Assembly: GCA_030727885.1 (NCBI GenBank)
Contig: JANRAT010000066.1
Location: 1-5,647 of the forward strand
DNA length: 5,647 bases
Direction: 5' to 3'
Origin: Rhodospirillales bacterium
GTDB lineage: Bacteria > Pseudomonadota > Alphaproteobacteria > Rhodospirillales > Casp-alpha2
In this document: positions 1 through 5,647 of the stretch, in pieces
How positions within the stretch are numbered: the first letter of the stretch is position 1
How the letters are laid out: each line of letters starts with the position of its first letter
Translations under genes and position numbers: made by a program
The notes under the pieces: model-generated
What the model saw: only the letters and a program-made list of their open reading frames with translations
Database searches by the model: none
What the model was told of the DNA's origin: nothing

Positions 1-972
1 ATCGCCTATATCGTCGGCCCCAGTGATACCGTCCGCCCCCTGACCTTTGCATATTTCACTATCCGCATCTGGTCGGCACCGGCGGCCCTTGCCAACCTTG
101 CCCTCCTCGGCTGGTTTTTCGGCGTGCAGAATACCCGGGCGGCCTTGATCACACAGATCTATATGAATGGCATCAATGTCATTCTTGATATCTGGTTTGT
201 GCTTGATCTTGGGTGGGGTGTCGAAGGCGTCGCCTGGGCAACATTGATCAGTGAATATACCGCCGTCGTCCTGGGCTTGTTACTGGCAAGCGCTCTTCTT
301 CGCAAGCTTGGTGGCCGGGCAAACCCACAGGCATTGTTTATGGCAGAACCGTTTAAACGGATGCTGAACGTCAATCGCGATCTTTTTTTGCGCTCCATGT
401 GTCTGCAGGCTGTCTTCGTCATTCTGACGGCCGTCGGTGCACGCATGGGAGACACGATCCTTGCAGCCAATGCCATCTTGCTCAACCTGCACGTTTTGGC
501 TGCCTATGCTCTTGACGGTTTTTCGATTGCAGTTGGCGCGCTCTGTGGCGAAGCAAAGGGAGCGCGGATAAAGTCCCACTTCATAGCAGCGATTAAGGTA
601 TCGATCATCTGGTCGCTGATTTTTGCCATTGCCTCCTGTGCGCTGATTGCATTCTTTGGCCCCAAGGTAATCGATGCTTTAACAACAACACTCAGCGTGC
701 GGGAAACGGCTAGGACTTACCTGATCTGGAGCATAATCCTGCCAATGGTTTCAGTCTGGAGCTTTCAGCTGGACGGCATTTATTTCGGGTGTACATGGTC
801 CAAAGAGATGCGCAACTCTATGGCGCTCTCTCTGATTGTTTATCTGCTGTCACTGGCGATACTCGTGCCAGCGTTTGCCAACCATGGATTATGGGCTGCG
901 TTCACCCTGCTTATGGCCGCACGAGGCATAACGATGGGCTGGATGCTGCCAAGACTGCAGCGTGAGATTTAA
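1..972 (+). CDS. MATE-family efflux transporter, DinF-like, 5'-truncated by window edge
   Basis: The reading frame is open from base 1 to a TAA at 970-972 and gives 323 residues without a start, so the gene begins left of the window. MATE/DinF proteins usually have about 440-460 residues and 12 membrane helices; about two thirds is present. The protein is rich in hydrophobic helices. Near fragment residues 27-60 it has the family-like stretch IRIWSAPAALANLALLGWFF followed by the polar turn GVQNTR. The start of the second helical bundle carries NRDLFLRS, then GARMGDTILAANAILLN, and DGFSIAVGALCGEAKG from about residue 172; these resemble the conserved segments of DinF-type members. The family exports organic cations or other toxic compounds by cation antiport across the inner membrane. 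The substrate cannot be read from the sequence. An internal ATG at 124 is not the start, because family-like sequence continues upstream of it. It converges on the regulator gene with an 8-base gap and is probably functionally independent of the other genes. Confidence 0.9.
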   Translation: MAYIVGPSDTVRPLTFAYFTIRIWSAPAALANLALLGWFFGVQNTRAALITQIYMNGINVILDIWFVLDLGWGVEGVAWATLISEYTAVVLGLLLASALLRKLGGRANPQALFMAEPFKRMLNVNRDLFLRSMCLQAVFVILTAVGARMGDTILAANAILLNLHVLAAYALDGFSIAVGALCGEAKGARIKSHFIAAIKVSIIWSLIFAIASCALIAFFGPKVIDALTTTLSVRETARTYLIWSIILPMVSVWSFQLDGIYFGCTWSKEMRNSMALSLIVYLLSLAILVPAFANHGLWAAFTLLMAARGITMGWMLPRLQREI

Positions 973-980
973 CAAGTCTG

Positions 981-1946
981 TCAGGCAACCCGACGTTCAA
1001 CGCTCGGCGTCCGCTGATAATGTTCCCGATAGCATTTTGAAAAATGTGAAGCGGAAACAAAGCCGCACGCCAATGCAATGCTGAGGATCGGCAGACTGGT
1101 CTGGCGCAGCAAGAACCTCGCCCGGCTCAAGCGCAGTGACAGGTAATATTTCGTCGGCGCCGTGCTCAGGTATTTTCGAAACAACCTTTCAAGCTGCCGC
1201 GTCGAAAGCCCGACACCTTCTGCAAGCTCTTCACAGTTGATCGGCTCTTCCAGACTGTCTTCCATTTTCTGTATCACGGCCAGAAGCTTCGGATGCGAAA
1301 CGCCCAAACGAGTCCTTAGTTCCATCCGCTGCCCCTCGCCGCCTTCGCGGATACGGTGGTGGATAAGCTGATCGGCAACACCAGCTGCCGTGATAGAGTC
1401 AAAATGCAGGGCTATCAGTTGCAGAGACATATCCAGAGCTGCCGTCCCGCCGGCACAGGTATATCGATTACGGTCTATTTCAAACAGTTCCGTGACAACG
1501 TCGAGATCCGGATATTCCTCAACGAAAGACGGAATATTTTCCCAATGAATGGTGCAGCTGTAGCCATCAAGCAAGCCGGCCTTGGCCAGCACCTCACTGC
1601 CGGTGCAGATCGCGCCGATCCCAGTCCCATGTGAAGCCAGTCGGCGCAACTTCTGTATCAGTGCCTTGGATATGTGTGCTTTCACGTTCAGGCCACTGCA
1701 CACAAAAATCGTCTCAAGCCCTTGAATGTCATTGAATGATCCGTCGACATTCACCGACAAGCCGTTACTGGCTTTCACCGGCGCACCGTCTTCCGAGAAA
1801 ACGTCGCAGGCATAAAGGGTCTTTTCCGCCAGTCTGTTTGCCAGTCGAAATGGCTCAACACCGGCACTGAAACCGATCATTGTAAATTCGGGTAAAAGTA
1901 CGAACCCGATACGATGTGGTTTACCCTCATTCGATCCACCAAACAT
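981..1946 (-). CDS. GlxA-type transcriptional regulator (DJ-1/PfpI-like domain + AraC HTH)
   Basis: This is a 321-residue cytoplasmic DNA-binding regulator, a typical length for the family. Residues about 12-180 form a class I glutamine amidotransferase/DJ-1-like sensor domain. The elbow motif AICTGS has Cys114, and IHWE (His134, Trp135) follows. Residues about 225-315 are the AraC-type DNA-binding region: helix-turn-helix one at about 238-260 (EELAEGVGLSTRQLERLFRK) and helix-turn-helix two at about 286-310 (ILSIALACGFVSASHFSKCY). The C-terminal part resembles GbdR/CdhR/ArgR-like regulators, which respond to small nitrogenous metabolites such as glycine betaine, carnitine or arginine; that is family knowledge, and the ligand here is unknown. 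The ATG at 1944-1946 has AAGGGA eight bases upstream, supporting this start. The gene is divergent from the M24 hydrolase gene across 160 bases, so control of that gene, and perhaps of the transporter, is a reasonable inference. Proteins of this class are usually not active amidotransferases even when the cysteine is present. Confidence 0.93.
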   Translation of the reverse strand: MFGGSNEGKPHRIGFVLLPEFTMIGFSAGVEPFRLANRLAEKTLYACDVFSEDGAPVKASNGLSVNVDGSFNDIQGLETIFVCSGLNVKAHISKALIQKLRRLASHGTGIGAICTGSEVLAKAGLLDGYSCTIHWENIPSFVEEYPDLDVVTELFEIDRNRYTCAGGTAALDMSLQLIALHFDSITAAGVADQLIHHRIREGGEGQRMELRTRLGVSHPKLLAVIQKMEDSLEEPINCEELAEGVGLSTRQLERLFRKYLSTAPTKYYLSLRLSRARFLLRQTSLPILSIALACGFVSASHFSKCYREHYQRTPSVERRVA

Positions 1947-1954
1947 GGTCGGAA

Positions 1955-1960
1955 TCCCTT
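1955..1960 (-). promoter_or_regulatory. Ribosome binding site of the GlxA-type regulator
   Basis: On the minus strand AAGGGA lies eight bases before the ATG at 1944-1946. It matches the anti-Shine-Dalgarno core well and supports the chosen start. The longer string AGGGATT recurs in inverted orientation before the divergent hydrolase gene (2090-2096). Confidence 0.6.
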
Positions 1961-1994
1961 AATGAACAAACCATTCAATGCCGATTCTCAATCG

Positions 1995-2004
1995 ACAGTA
2001 CTGT
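1995..2004. repeat. Perfect 10-bp palindrome, candidate operator
   Basis: ACAGTACTGT equals its own reverse complement. The half-site GACAGTA (1994-2000) occurs again in direct orientation at 2033-2039, 39 bases downstream, which puts the copies near the same helical face if the pitch is taken as 10.5 bases with some tolerance. The repetition makes it a candidate protein-binding site between the divergent genes, but a 10-bp palindrome can also occur by chance. Confidence 0.35.
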
Positions 2005-2014
2005 ACCTCTATTA

Positions 2015-2030
2015 TTGTGAAAACACACAA
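2015..2030. repeat. Inverted repeat TTGTG-N6-CACAA, candidate operator
   Basis: Five-base perfect arms (2015-2019 and 2026-2030) surround an A-rich six-base spacer. The dyad directly abuts the candidate -35 hexamer at 2031-2036, a position suited to an activator contacting RNA polymerase. AraC-type proteins more often bind direct repeats, so the link to the neighbouring regulator is uncertain, and arms this short may be chance. Confidence 0.3.
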
Positions 2031-2106
2031 ATGACAGTAGCGTGAAACTCTGGGTAAATCGCACAAGACCTCACTGGTCAACGGTTTTTAGGGATTGGAT
2101 CAGGCT

Positions 2107-3279
2107 ATGCACAGTTTCGAAAAATCTGAATACGAAGCCCGCGTCAAACGGGTCCAGTCACGCATGGCCACATCGGGCATTGATGTTCTTATCACCTGTA
2201 ATCTCGCCAACATGAACTATCTGACCGGATATGATGGCTGGTCTTTTTATACCCCGCAACTGGTCGCCGTGAGCATCGAACATGATGAGCCAGTCTGTAT
2301 CGTGCGGGGCATTGACCGCCCCGGAGGATTCGTTACCACCCACCTGAGCGAAGAAAATATGCTCGGCTATCCGGACGATTATGTTCAGGCAACCGACAAG
2401 CATCCGATGGACTGGATCGGTTACCAGTTGGTCGAGCGCGGCATGGGGGGTGGAAACGTCGCCGTAGACATGGATGCCTATTATTACTCGGCTCGCGCAC
2501 ATGCATCCCTGACGGCGGCCATGCCGAATGCGACCTTTATGGAATCTGGAAATCTGGTGAACTGGGTTCGTATCGTCAAAAGCGATAAGGAAATCGCCTA
2601 TATGCGACAGGCCGCGCGACTGGTTGAACTGGCCATGCAGGCAGGCATTGACGCCATCAATCCTGGTACGCGGCAATGCGACGCGGTGGCCGAAATCTAT
2701 AATGCACAGATTCGCGGCACTGCTGAATTTGGTGGTGAATATACCTCGATCGTACCGATGCTGCCGACTGGTGCCGGCACGACGACACCGCACCTGACGT
2801 GGTCGTCCGAGCCTTTCAATTATGGCGAGGCGACAATCCTTGAACTGGCCGGGTGCCGCATGCGCTATCATTGTCCGATGTCGAGAACCGTGCATCTTGG
2901 TCCTGCCCCCGAACGGATGCAGGAAGTTTCGAATATCGCCGTCGAAGCCCTGAATATCACCATCGACAAAATCCGCCCCGGCATTACCTGTGAAGACGTT
3001 CATGCCATCTGGAATAGTGTCGTCAGCCGTCACGGCATCATCAAGGATTCCCGCATGGGCTATTCCATCGGGCTGAGTTATCCACCTGACTGGGGCGAAC
3101 ATACCCTGTCGATCCGCCCCGGCGATACCACGGAACTCGCGCCCGGGATGACCATCCACGTGATGCCCGGGATCTGGCTCGACAACTGGGGAATCGAAAT
3201 CAGCGAAGCGGTACTGGTTACGGAAACCGGGGCAGAGAAACTCTGTAATTTCTCTCAGGAACTGGTGATCAAAAACTGA
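2107..3279 (+). CDS. doeA: M24-family hydrolase, ectoine hydrolase (DoeA/EutD)-like, creatinase fold
   Basis: From the ATG at 2107 this encodes 390 residues, close to the roughly 390-400 of DoeA/EutD. A TTG at 2095 in the same frame would add four residues, but it has GGGA directly against it with no spacing. MHSFEKSEYEARV also lines up with the usual start of DoeA proteins, so ATG is preferred; its ribosome site is only modest (GGAT/AGG at 2097-2104). Residues about 1-150 form the creatinase N-terminal domain, including NYLTGYDGWSFY (37-48). Residues about 160-385 form the pita-bread catalytic domain, with PHLTW (His229), ILELAGC, CPMSRTVHLG, GYSIGLSYPPDWGE and VMPGIWL. His229 aligns with the catalytic His of creatinase and aminopeptidase P. 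Most canonical metal ligands are replaced. DoeA/EutD opens the ectoine ring to N-acetyl-diaminobutyrates in the cytoplasm. The similarity to DoeA is recognised from memory, and another cyclic or amide substrate is possible. The gene symbol is therefore provisional. Confidence 0.8.
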   Translation: MHSFEKSEYEARVKRVQSRMATSGIDVLITCNLANMNYLTGYDGWSFYTPQLVAVSIEHDEPVCIVRGIDRPGGFVTTHLSEENMLGYPDDYVQATDKHPMDWIGYQLVERGMGGGNVAVDMDAYYYSARAHASLTAAMPNATFMESGNLVNWVRIVKSDKEIAYMRQAARLVELAMQAGIDAINPGTRQCDAVAEIYNAQIRGTAEFGGEYTSIVPMLPTGAGTTTPHLTWSSEPFNYGEATILELAGCRMRYHCPMSRTVHLGPAPERMQEVSNIAVEALNITIDKIRPGITCEDVHAIWNSVVSRHGIIKDSRMGYSIGLSYPPDWGEHTLSIRPGDTTELAPGMTIHVMPGIWLDNWGIEISEAVLVTETGAEKLCNFSQELVIKN

Positions 3280-3310
3280 GATAGCAGCCCGTCATACCAC
3301 CCGATACATC

Positions 3311-3341
3311 AAAAAGGCCGGTCTTCTGGACCGGCCTTTTT
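3311..3341. terminator. Bidirectional rho-independent terminator
   Basis: A perfect 13-bp stem (AAAAAGGCCGGTC paired with GACCGGCCTTTTT) closes a five-base loop, TTCTG. The GC core is flanked by A5 and T5, so each strand ends in a U-tract after the hairpin. It lies 31 bases after the hydrolase stop and 20 bases after the stop of the converging permease gene, and can end both transcripts. Confidence 0.93.
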
Positions 3342-3361
3342 ATTGACTCGTATATGGGCGT

Positions 3362-4234
3362 TCAGCCCGGGCTCATGCCCCGCAGCCGTTCTGAACGGCG
3401 ACGCAGCAGTTCGACAGTTGCCAACAGCATGATCGAGATGCAGATCAGGATTGTCGCCACAGCCAGAATGGTCGGGCTGATGGATTCCCTGATCCCGGCC
3501 CACATCTGTCTTGGAATCGTCTGCTGCTCAACCGACGCAACGAACAACACAACAACCACTTCATCGAACGAAGTCACGAAAGCGAACAGTGCGCCGGAAA
3601 TCACACCCGGCAGAATCAGCGGCATGATGATCTTGAAGAAGACCGTGGTCGGATCGGCACCCAGCATCGCGCCGGCCCGGGTCAGCGAATGGTCGAAGCC
3701 ACTCAGCGTCGCCGTCACCGTAATGACGACGAACGGCGTTCCCAGAACCGCGTGTGCCAGAATGACCCCCTGATAGGTCCCGGTTAGCGGGAAGTAGTCA
3801 TTGACGGTCGCATAGAAAAAGAAAATACCGGCTGCCGTAATGATCACAGGCACGATCATCGGAGAAATCAACAGCCCCATAAACAGGCCCTTGTAAGGCA
3901 TCTCGGCGCGGGACAATCCAAGCGAGGCAAACGTCCCCAAAACTGTCGCCAGGATCGTCGAAAAGAATGCGATGAAGAACGAGTTGCCGATCGAGGCCCG
4001 CCAGATATCCTTGTTCATGAAGTCTTCGTACCAGCGCATCGAGAACGCCTCTGGTTTCAGCGACATCATGTCAGAGGTAAAGGTGAAATATGGCTCGGCA
4101 TTAAAACTGAGCGGAATGATCACCAGGATTGGCGCGATCAGAAACAGAAATACGAAACTGCAAATGGCAATATATGACCAGTGCCAGATCGTTTCGACTG
4201 GACCAGCGTGATCGGGGAGTGAGATTTGGCTCAT
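3362..4234 (-). CDS. ABC transporter permease, PotC-like (polyamine/opine-class uptake)
   Basis: This is a 290-residue inner-membrane permease with the MetI-like fold, slightly longer than typical PotC (about 260-280). Predicted membrane helices lie at about residues 20-43, 83-106, 115-141, 154-177, 211-233 and 255-279. The cytoplasmic EAA-type loop, which docks onto the ATPase, is at about 181-210 (LTRAGAMLGADPTTVFFKII, then MPLILPG). The region IGNSFFIAFFSTILATVLGT is typical of PotC/YdcV-type proteins. It would pair with the PotB-like permease to form the channel. Its ATG follows the stop of that gene by seven bases, so the two are co-transcribed and probably translationally coupled, with GGGA inside the end of the upstream gene as the likely ribosome site. 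Members of this class import spermidine, putrescine and other small cationic or amino solutes. The substrate cannot be assigned from a permease. No ATPase gene follows it; the operon ends at the 3311-3341 terminator. Confidence 0.9.
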   Translation of the reverse strand: MSQISLPDHAGPVETIWHWSYIAICSFVFLFLIAPILVIIPLSFNAEPYFTFTSDMMSLKPEAFSMRWYEDFMNKDIWRASIGNSFFIAFFSTILATVLGTFASLGLSRAEMPYKGLFMGLLISPMIVPVIITAAGIFFFYATVNDYFPLTGTYQGVILAHAVLGTPFVVITVTATLSGFDHSLTRAGAMLGADPTTVFFKIIMPLILPGVISGALFAFVTSFDEVVVVLFVASVEQQTIPRQMWAGIRESISPTILAVATILICISIMLLATVELLRRRSERLRGMSPG

Positions 4235-4241
4235 GTCTCTA

Positions 4242-5483
4242 TTATCCCATCTTCAAGCGGTCGATACCGACCATTTTGTTGTAAACCCAGTAAAGGATGA
4301 TGACTCCTGCCAACAATATGCCGCCGAGTGCTGCTGCCAGCCCCCAGTTCAGGGATTTCTGCATATGAAAGGCGATCATGTTGGAAATCATCTGGCCATC
4401 CTGACCACCGACCAGCGCCGGGGTGATGTAATACCCGATAGCCAGAATGAACACCAACAGGCACCCTGCGCCAATGCCCGGTAGCGTATTTGGAACGTAT
4501 ACGCGCCAAAATGCCAGGAACCGGTGCGCACCCAACGATTCAGCCGCCCGAAGATAACTGGGGGGAATCGTTTTCATGACACTGTACAGTGGCAAAACCA
4601 TGAACGGCAGCAGGATCTGTGTCATTGCGATGACTGTACCCTGTGCATTGAAAATCAACTGGATGCGTTGTGATTCATTTATGATGCCGATCCAGACCAT
4701 CAGATCATTGATGACCCCTTGAGTCTGCAACAAGACGATCCAGGATGTGGTACGAACCAGAAGCGACGTCCAGAACGGCAGGAGGACCAGAATCATCAGC
4801 ATATTGGATTGTCTGAGCGGCAAACTCGCCAGCATATAAGAAACCGGAAAACCAAGTATCAGACATGCGATAGTAACAACGATGCTCATCCACATCGTTC
4901 GCATGAACAAGTCCACGTAAATCCTATAATTGGGATCGACCTGAACAATATTGCCCTGGACATCAAATTTACGGTCGACAGCGGCCAGGTAATTGACCGT
5001 CGTTATCGTCGGTGAGAGCCGCTTCAATGTGGCCCAAGTTTCCAGCATGCCCCATTCGGCACGCTCGTCGATAAATTTCTGTTTGTACGGTGGTTCCCAA
5101 CGTTCCGCCTTGCGCCCGGTGCCGGTGATAACGCTACGCAACCCACCGGTCTCAAAATTCAATCGGGTCGCAATCTTGCCGATCTCCCGTGACTTCCTGG
5201 CCGCAACCAAGTCCTCGGCAAGTGCAGCGAAGGCTGCTTCGTCGGGGACTTCCTTGCCATCCCATTTCTCAAGGGCGGCAACCGTCAGCGGCATATGTTC
5301 GGCAATCAGCGGGTTTTCCACTGAGCGAAAAAGCATCAGGGCAATCGGATATAAAAATGAGAAAAAGATAAAAATGAAAAGCGGCATGACCAGCAAGACG
5401 GCACGAAGACGTTTTGAACGTTCTGCCTTCGCCAATGCTGCCTTAAGCGGTCGCCCATCAGCAGTCGTTAGAAGTTCGCTCAT
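4242..5483 (-). CDS. ABC transporter permease, PotB-like, with large extracytoplasmic insertion
   Basis: This is a 413-residue permease, well above the roughly 275-310 of PotB/PotH. The extra length comes from a charged N-terminal cytoplasmic tail (about 1-27) and a hydrophilic segment at about residues 53-192 between the first helix (28-52) and the rest. By topology this segment should lie in the periplasm. The remaining helices are at about 196-220, 228-252, 281-303, 336-358 and 383-403. The EAA loop for ATPase contact is at about 312-336 (RAAESLGAHRFLAFWRVYVP followed by NTLPG). LLPFWTSLLVRTTSWIVLLQ (234-253) is a strong PotB-class signature. The start is supported by AGGTGG four bases before the ATG. 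It is upstream of and almost contiguous with the PotC-like gene. I recall similarly long PotB-like proteins in alphaproteobacteria, so the insertion is probably a subfamily trait rather than an assembly error. Its function is unknown; contact with the binding protein is one possibility. Confidence 0.9.
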   Translation of the reverse strand: MSELLTTADGRPLKAALAKAERSKRLRAVLLVMPLFIFIFFSFLYPIALMLFRSVENPLIAEHMPLTVAALEKWDGKEVPDEAAFAALAEDLVAARKSREIGKIATRLNFETGGLRSVITGTGRKAERWEPPYKQKFIDERAEWGMLETWATLKRLSPTITTVNYLAAVDRKFDVQGNIVQVDPNYRIYVDLFMRTMWMSIVVTIACLILGFPVSYMLASLPLRQSNMLMILVLLPFWTSLLVRTTSWIVLLQTQGVINDLMVWIGIINESQRIQLIFNAQGTVIAMTQILLPFMVLPLYSVMKTIPPSYLRAAESLGAHRFLAFWRVYVPNTLPGIGAGCLLVFILAIGYYITPALVGGQDGQMISNMIAFHMQKSLNWGLAAALGGILLAGVIILYWVYNKMVGIDRLKMG

Positions 5484-5601
5484 CTCGCCACCTGTCTATT
5501 TATCAGCCCCGGTCTCTATGGATCGATTAGGCAAAAAATATTTTAAAAGCGCGAAGGTTCCGAAGACGGCCAAAGACCATCTCCGGGATTCCTCATCTTT
5601 A
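5484..5601 (-). other. Gap between binding-protein and permease genes; AT tract, no gene seen
   Basis: These 118 bases lie inside the operon between the binding-protein stop and the PotB-like start. On the transcribed strand there is a weak interrupted hairpin (GGCCG / CGG-AA-CC, 5556-5571) followed by an A/T tract, TTTTAAAATATTTTTT (5533-5548), then the permease ribosome site AGGTGG. The layout would allow partial termination or mRNA processing that leaves more binding protein than permease, as in many ABC operons, but the hairpin is too weak to call a terminator. No coding potential is visible. Confidence 0.4.
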
Positions 5602-5647
5602 TTAGTTAGCCAACCATGAATTGAAACGGTTGTTCAGTTCGTCCTGA
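5602..5647 (-). CDS. C-terminal end of probable PotD-like substrate-binding protein, partial
   Basis: Reading the minus strand from 5646 gives 14 codons, QDELNNRFNSWLAN, then TAA at 5602-5604, immediately followed by a second TAA (5599-5601). A tail of the form 'LNxRFNxWLA' resembles the C-terminus of PotD-class periplasmic binding proteins, and the position directly upstream of the PotB-like gene is where such a gene is usually found. The rest lies right of the window. With only 14 residues the assignment depends mostly on context; a different upstream operon gene is possible. Confidence 0.6.
   Translation of the reverse strand, partial: QDELNNRFNSWLAN

Larger units (their letters stand above)
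1947..2106. promoter_or_regulatory. Divergent intergenic control region, regulator / M24 hydrolase
   Basis: These 160 bases separate the two divergent starts and must hold both promoters. No strong sigma-70 promoter stands out. For the plus strand the best candidate is ATGACA at 2031-2036 (five of six matches to TTGACA), 17 bases before a poor -10 (GTAAAT, 2054-2059); a weak, activator-dependent promoter would look like this. No convincing hexamer pair was found for the minus strand. The region contains a perfect 10-bp palindrome at 1995-2004, a repeat of its half-site at 2033-2039, and a TTGTG/CACAA dyad at 2015-2030, all listed separately. The regulator as the binding protein is inferred from position only. 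Confidence 0.6.

Noticed and set aside
1001..1030. GACG/CGTC inverted repeat near the regulator's 3' end as a terminator
   Set aside because: It is inside coding sequence, has only four-base arms and a 12-base loop, and has no T-run.
2095..2106. TTG at 2095 as the hydrolase start
   Set aside because: The GGGA stretch is immediately adjacent with no spacer, and the ATG at 2107 agrees better with the length and N-terminus of DoeA-type proteins. It cannot be fully excluded.
2158..3159. A 333-codon open frame on the minus strand opposite the M24 hydrolase gene
   Set aside because: It lies wholly within the hydrolase gene. Its translation is rich in His, Arg, Gly and Asp, resembles no recognisable domain, and is what codon bias on the plus strand would produce. 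The plus-strand protein is clearly homologous to a known family along its whole length.
2107..3279. Calling the gene a Xaa-Pro dipeptidase or aminopeptidase P
   Set aside because: The fold is shared, but the two Asp ligands, the His and one Glu are replaced, so a metallopeptidase is unlikely.
3362..5483. Naming the permeases potB and potC outright
   Set aside because: They belong to that class, but the PotB-like protein has a large insertion, the ATPase and binding protein are not visible, and members of the class carry many substrates. Polyamine specificity is not supported.
4993..5619. A 208-codon open frame on the plus strand
   Set aside because: It is antisense to the start of the PotB-like gene, is full of Ser, Arg and Ala with no domain features, and runs across the operon's non-coding gap.
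1..5647. Mobile elements, CRISPR arrays, tRNA or rRNA genes, toxin-antitoxin or phage-defence genes
   Set aside because: I looked for terminal inverted repeats, spaced direct repeats, cloverleaf-like sequence and small paired genes and saw none. All long frames that make sense belong to the transport, regulation and hydrolase genes.

Overview
The window looks like a piece of an alphaproteobacterial chromosome, perhaps a marine or rhizosphere lineage. That assignment rests on the mid-range GC content, the protein styles and the type of transport operon, and it remains an inference. There are no rRNA or tRNA genes, CRISPR arrays, insertion sequences or prophage genes. It reads as an ordinary catabolic and transport locus, densely packed, with no gap longer than about 160 bases.

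Layout, left to right. (1) Bases 1-972, plus strand: the 3' two-thirds or so of a MATE-family (DinF-type) efflux transporter gene cut by the left edge. (2) 981-1946, minus strand: a complete GlxA-type regulator (DJ-1/PfpI-like sensor domain plus AraC double helix-turn-helix), convergent with the MATE gene across only 8 bases. (3) 1947-2106: a 160-base divergent intergenic region with several small dyads, a likely site of regulator action. (4) 2107-3279, plus strand: a complete M24 'pita-bread' hydrolase closely resembling ectoine hydrolase (DoeA/EutD) and creatinase-type enzymes, with most canonical metal ligands replaced. (5) 3311-3341: a perfect 13-bp stem terminator that can serve both converging transcripts. 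(6) 3362-5647, minus strand: part of an ABC uptake operon of the polyamine/opine (PotD-PotB-PotC) class. It holds the last 14 codons of a probable substrate-binding protein at the right edge, a PotB-like permease with an unusually large extracytoplasmic insertion, and a PotC-like permease. The ATPase gene is not in the window and, if it belongs to this operon, must lie to the right.

Working model (inference). The ABC transporter imports a small nitrogenous solute. The M24 enzyme hydrolyses it, or a product of it, in the cytoplasm. The GlxA-type regulator, divergent from the hydrolase gene, senses the compound or a breakdown product and controls expression. The best-matched known substrate for the enzyme is ectoine. 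However, the other usual ectoine genes (deacetylase DoeB/EutE, aminotransferase, dehydrogenase, TRAP or EhuABCD transporter, EnuR/AsnC-type regulators) are not visible here, so the true substrate is open. The MATE gene is probably an unrelated neighbour.
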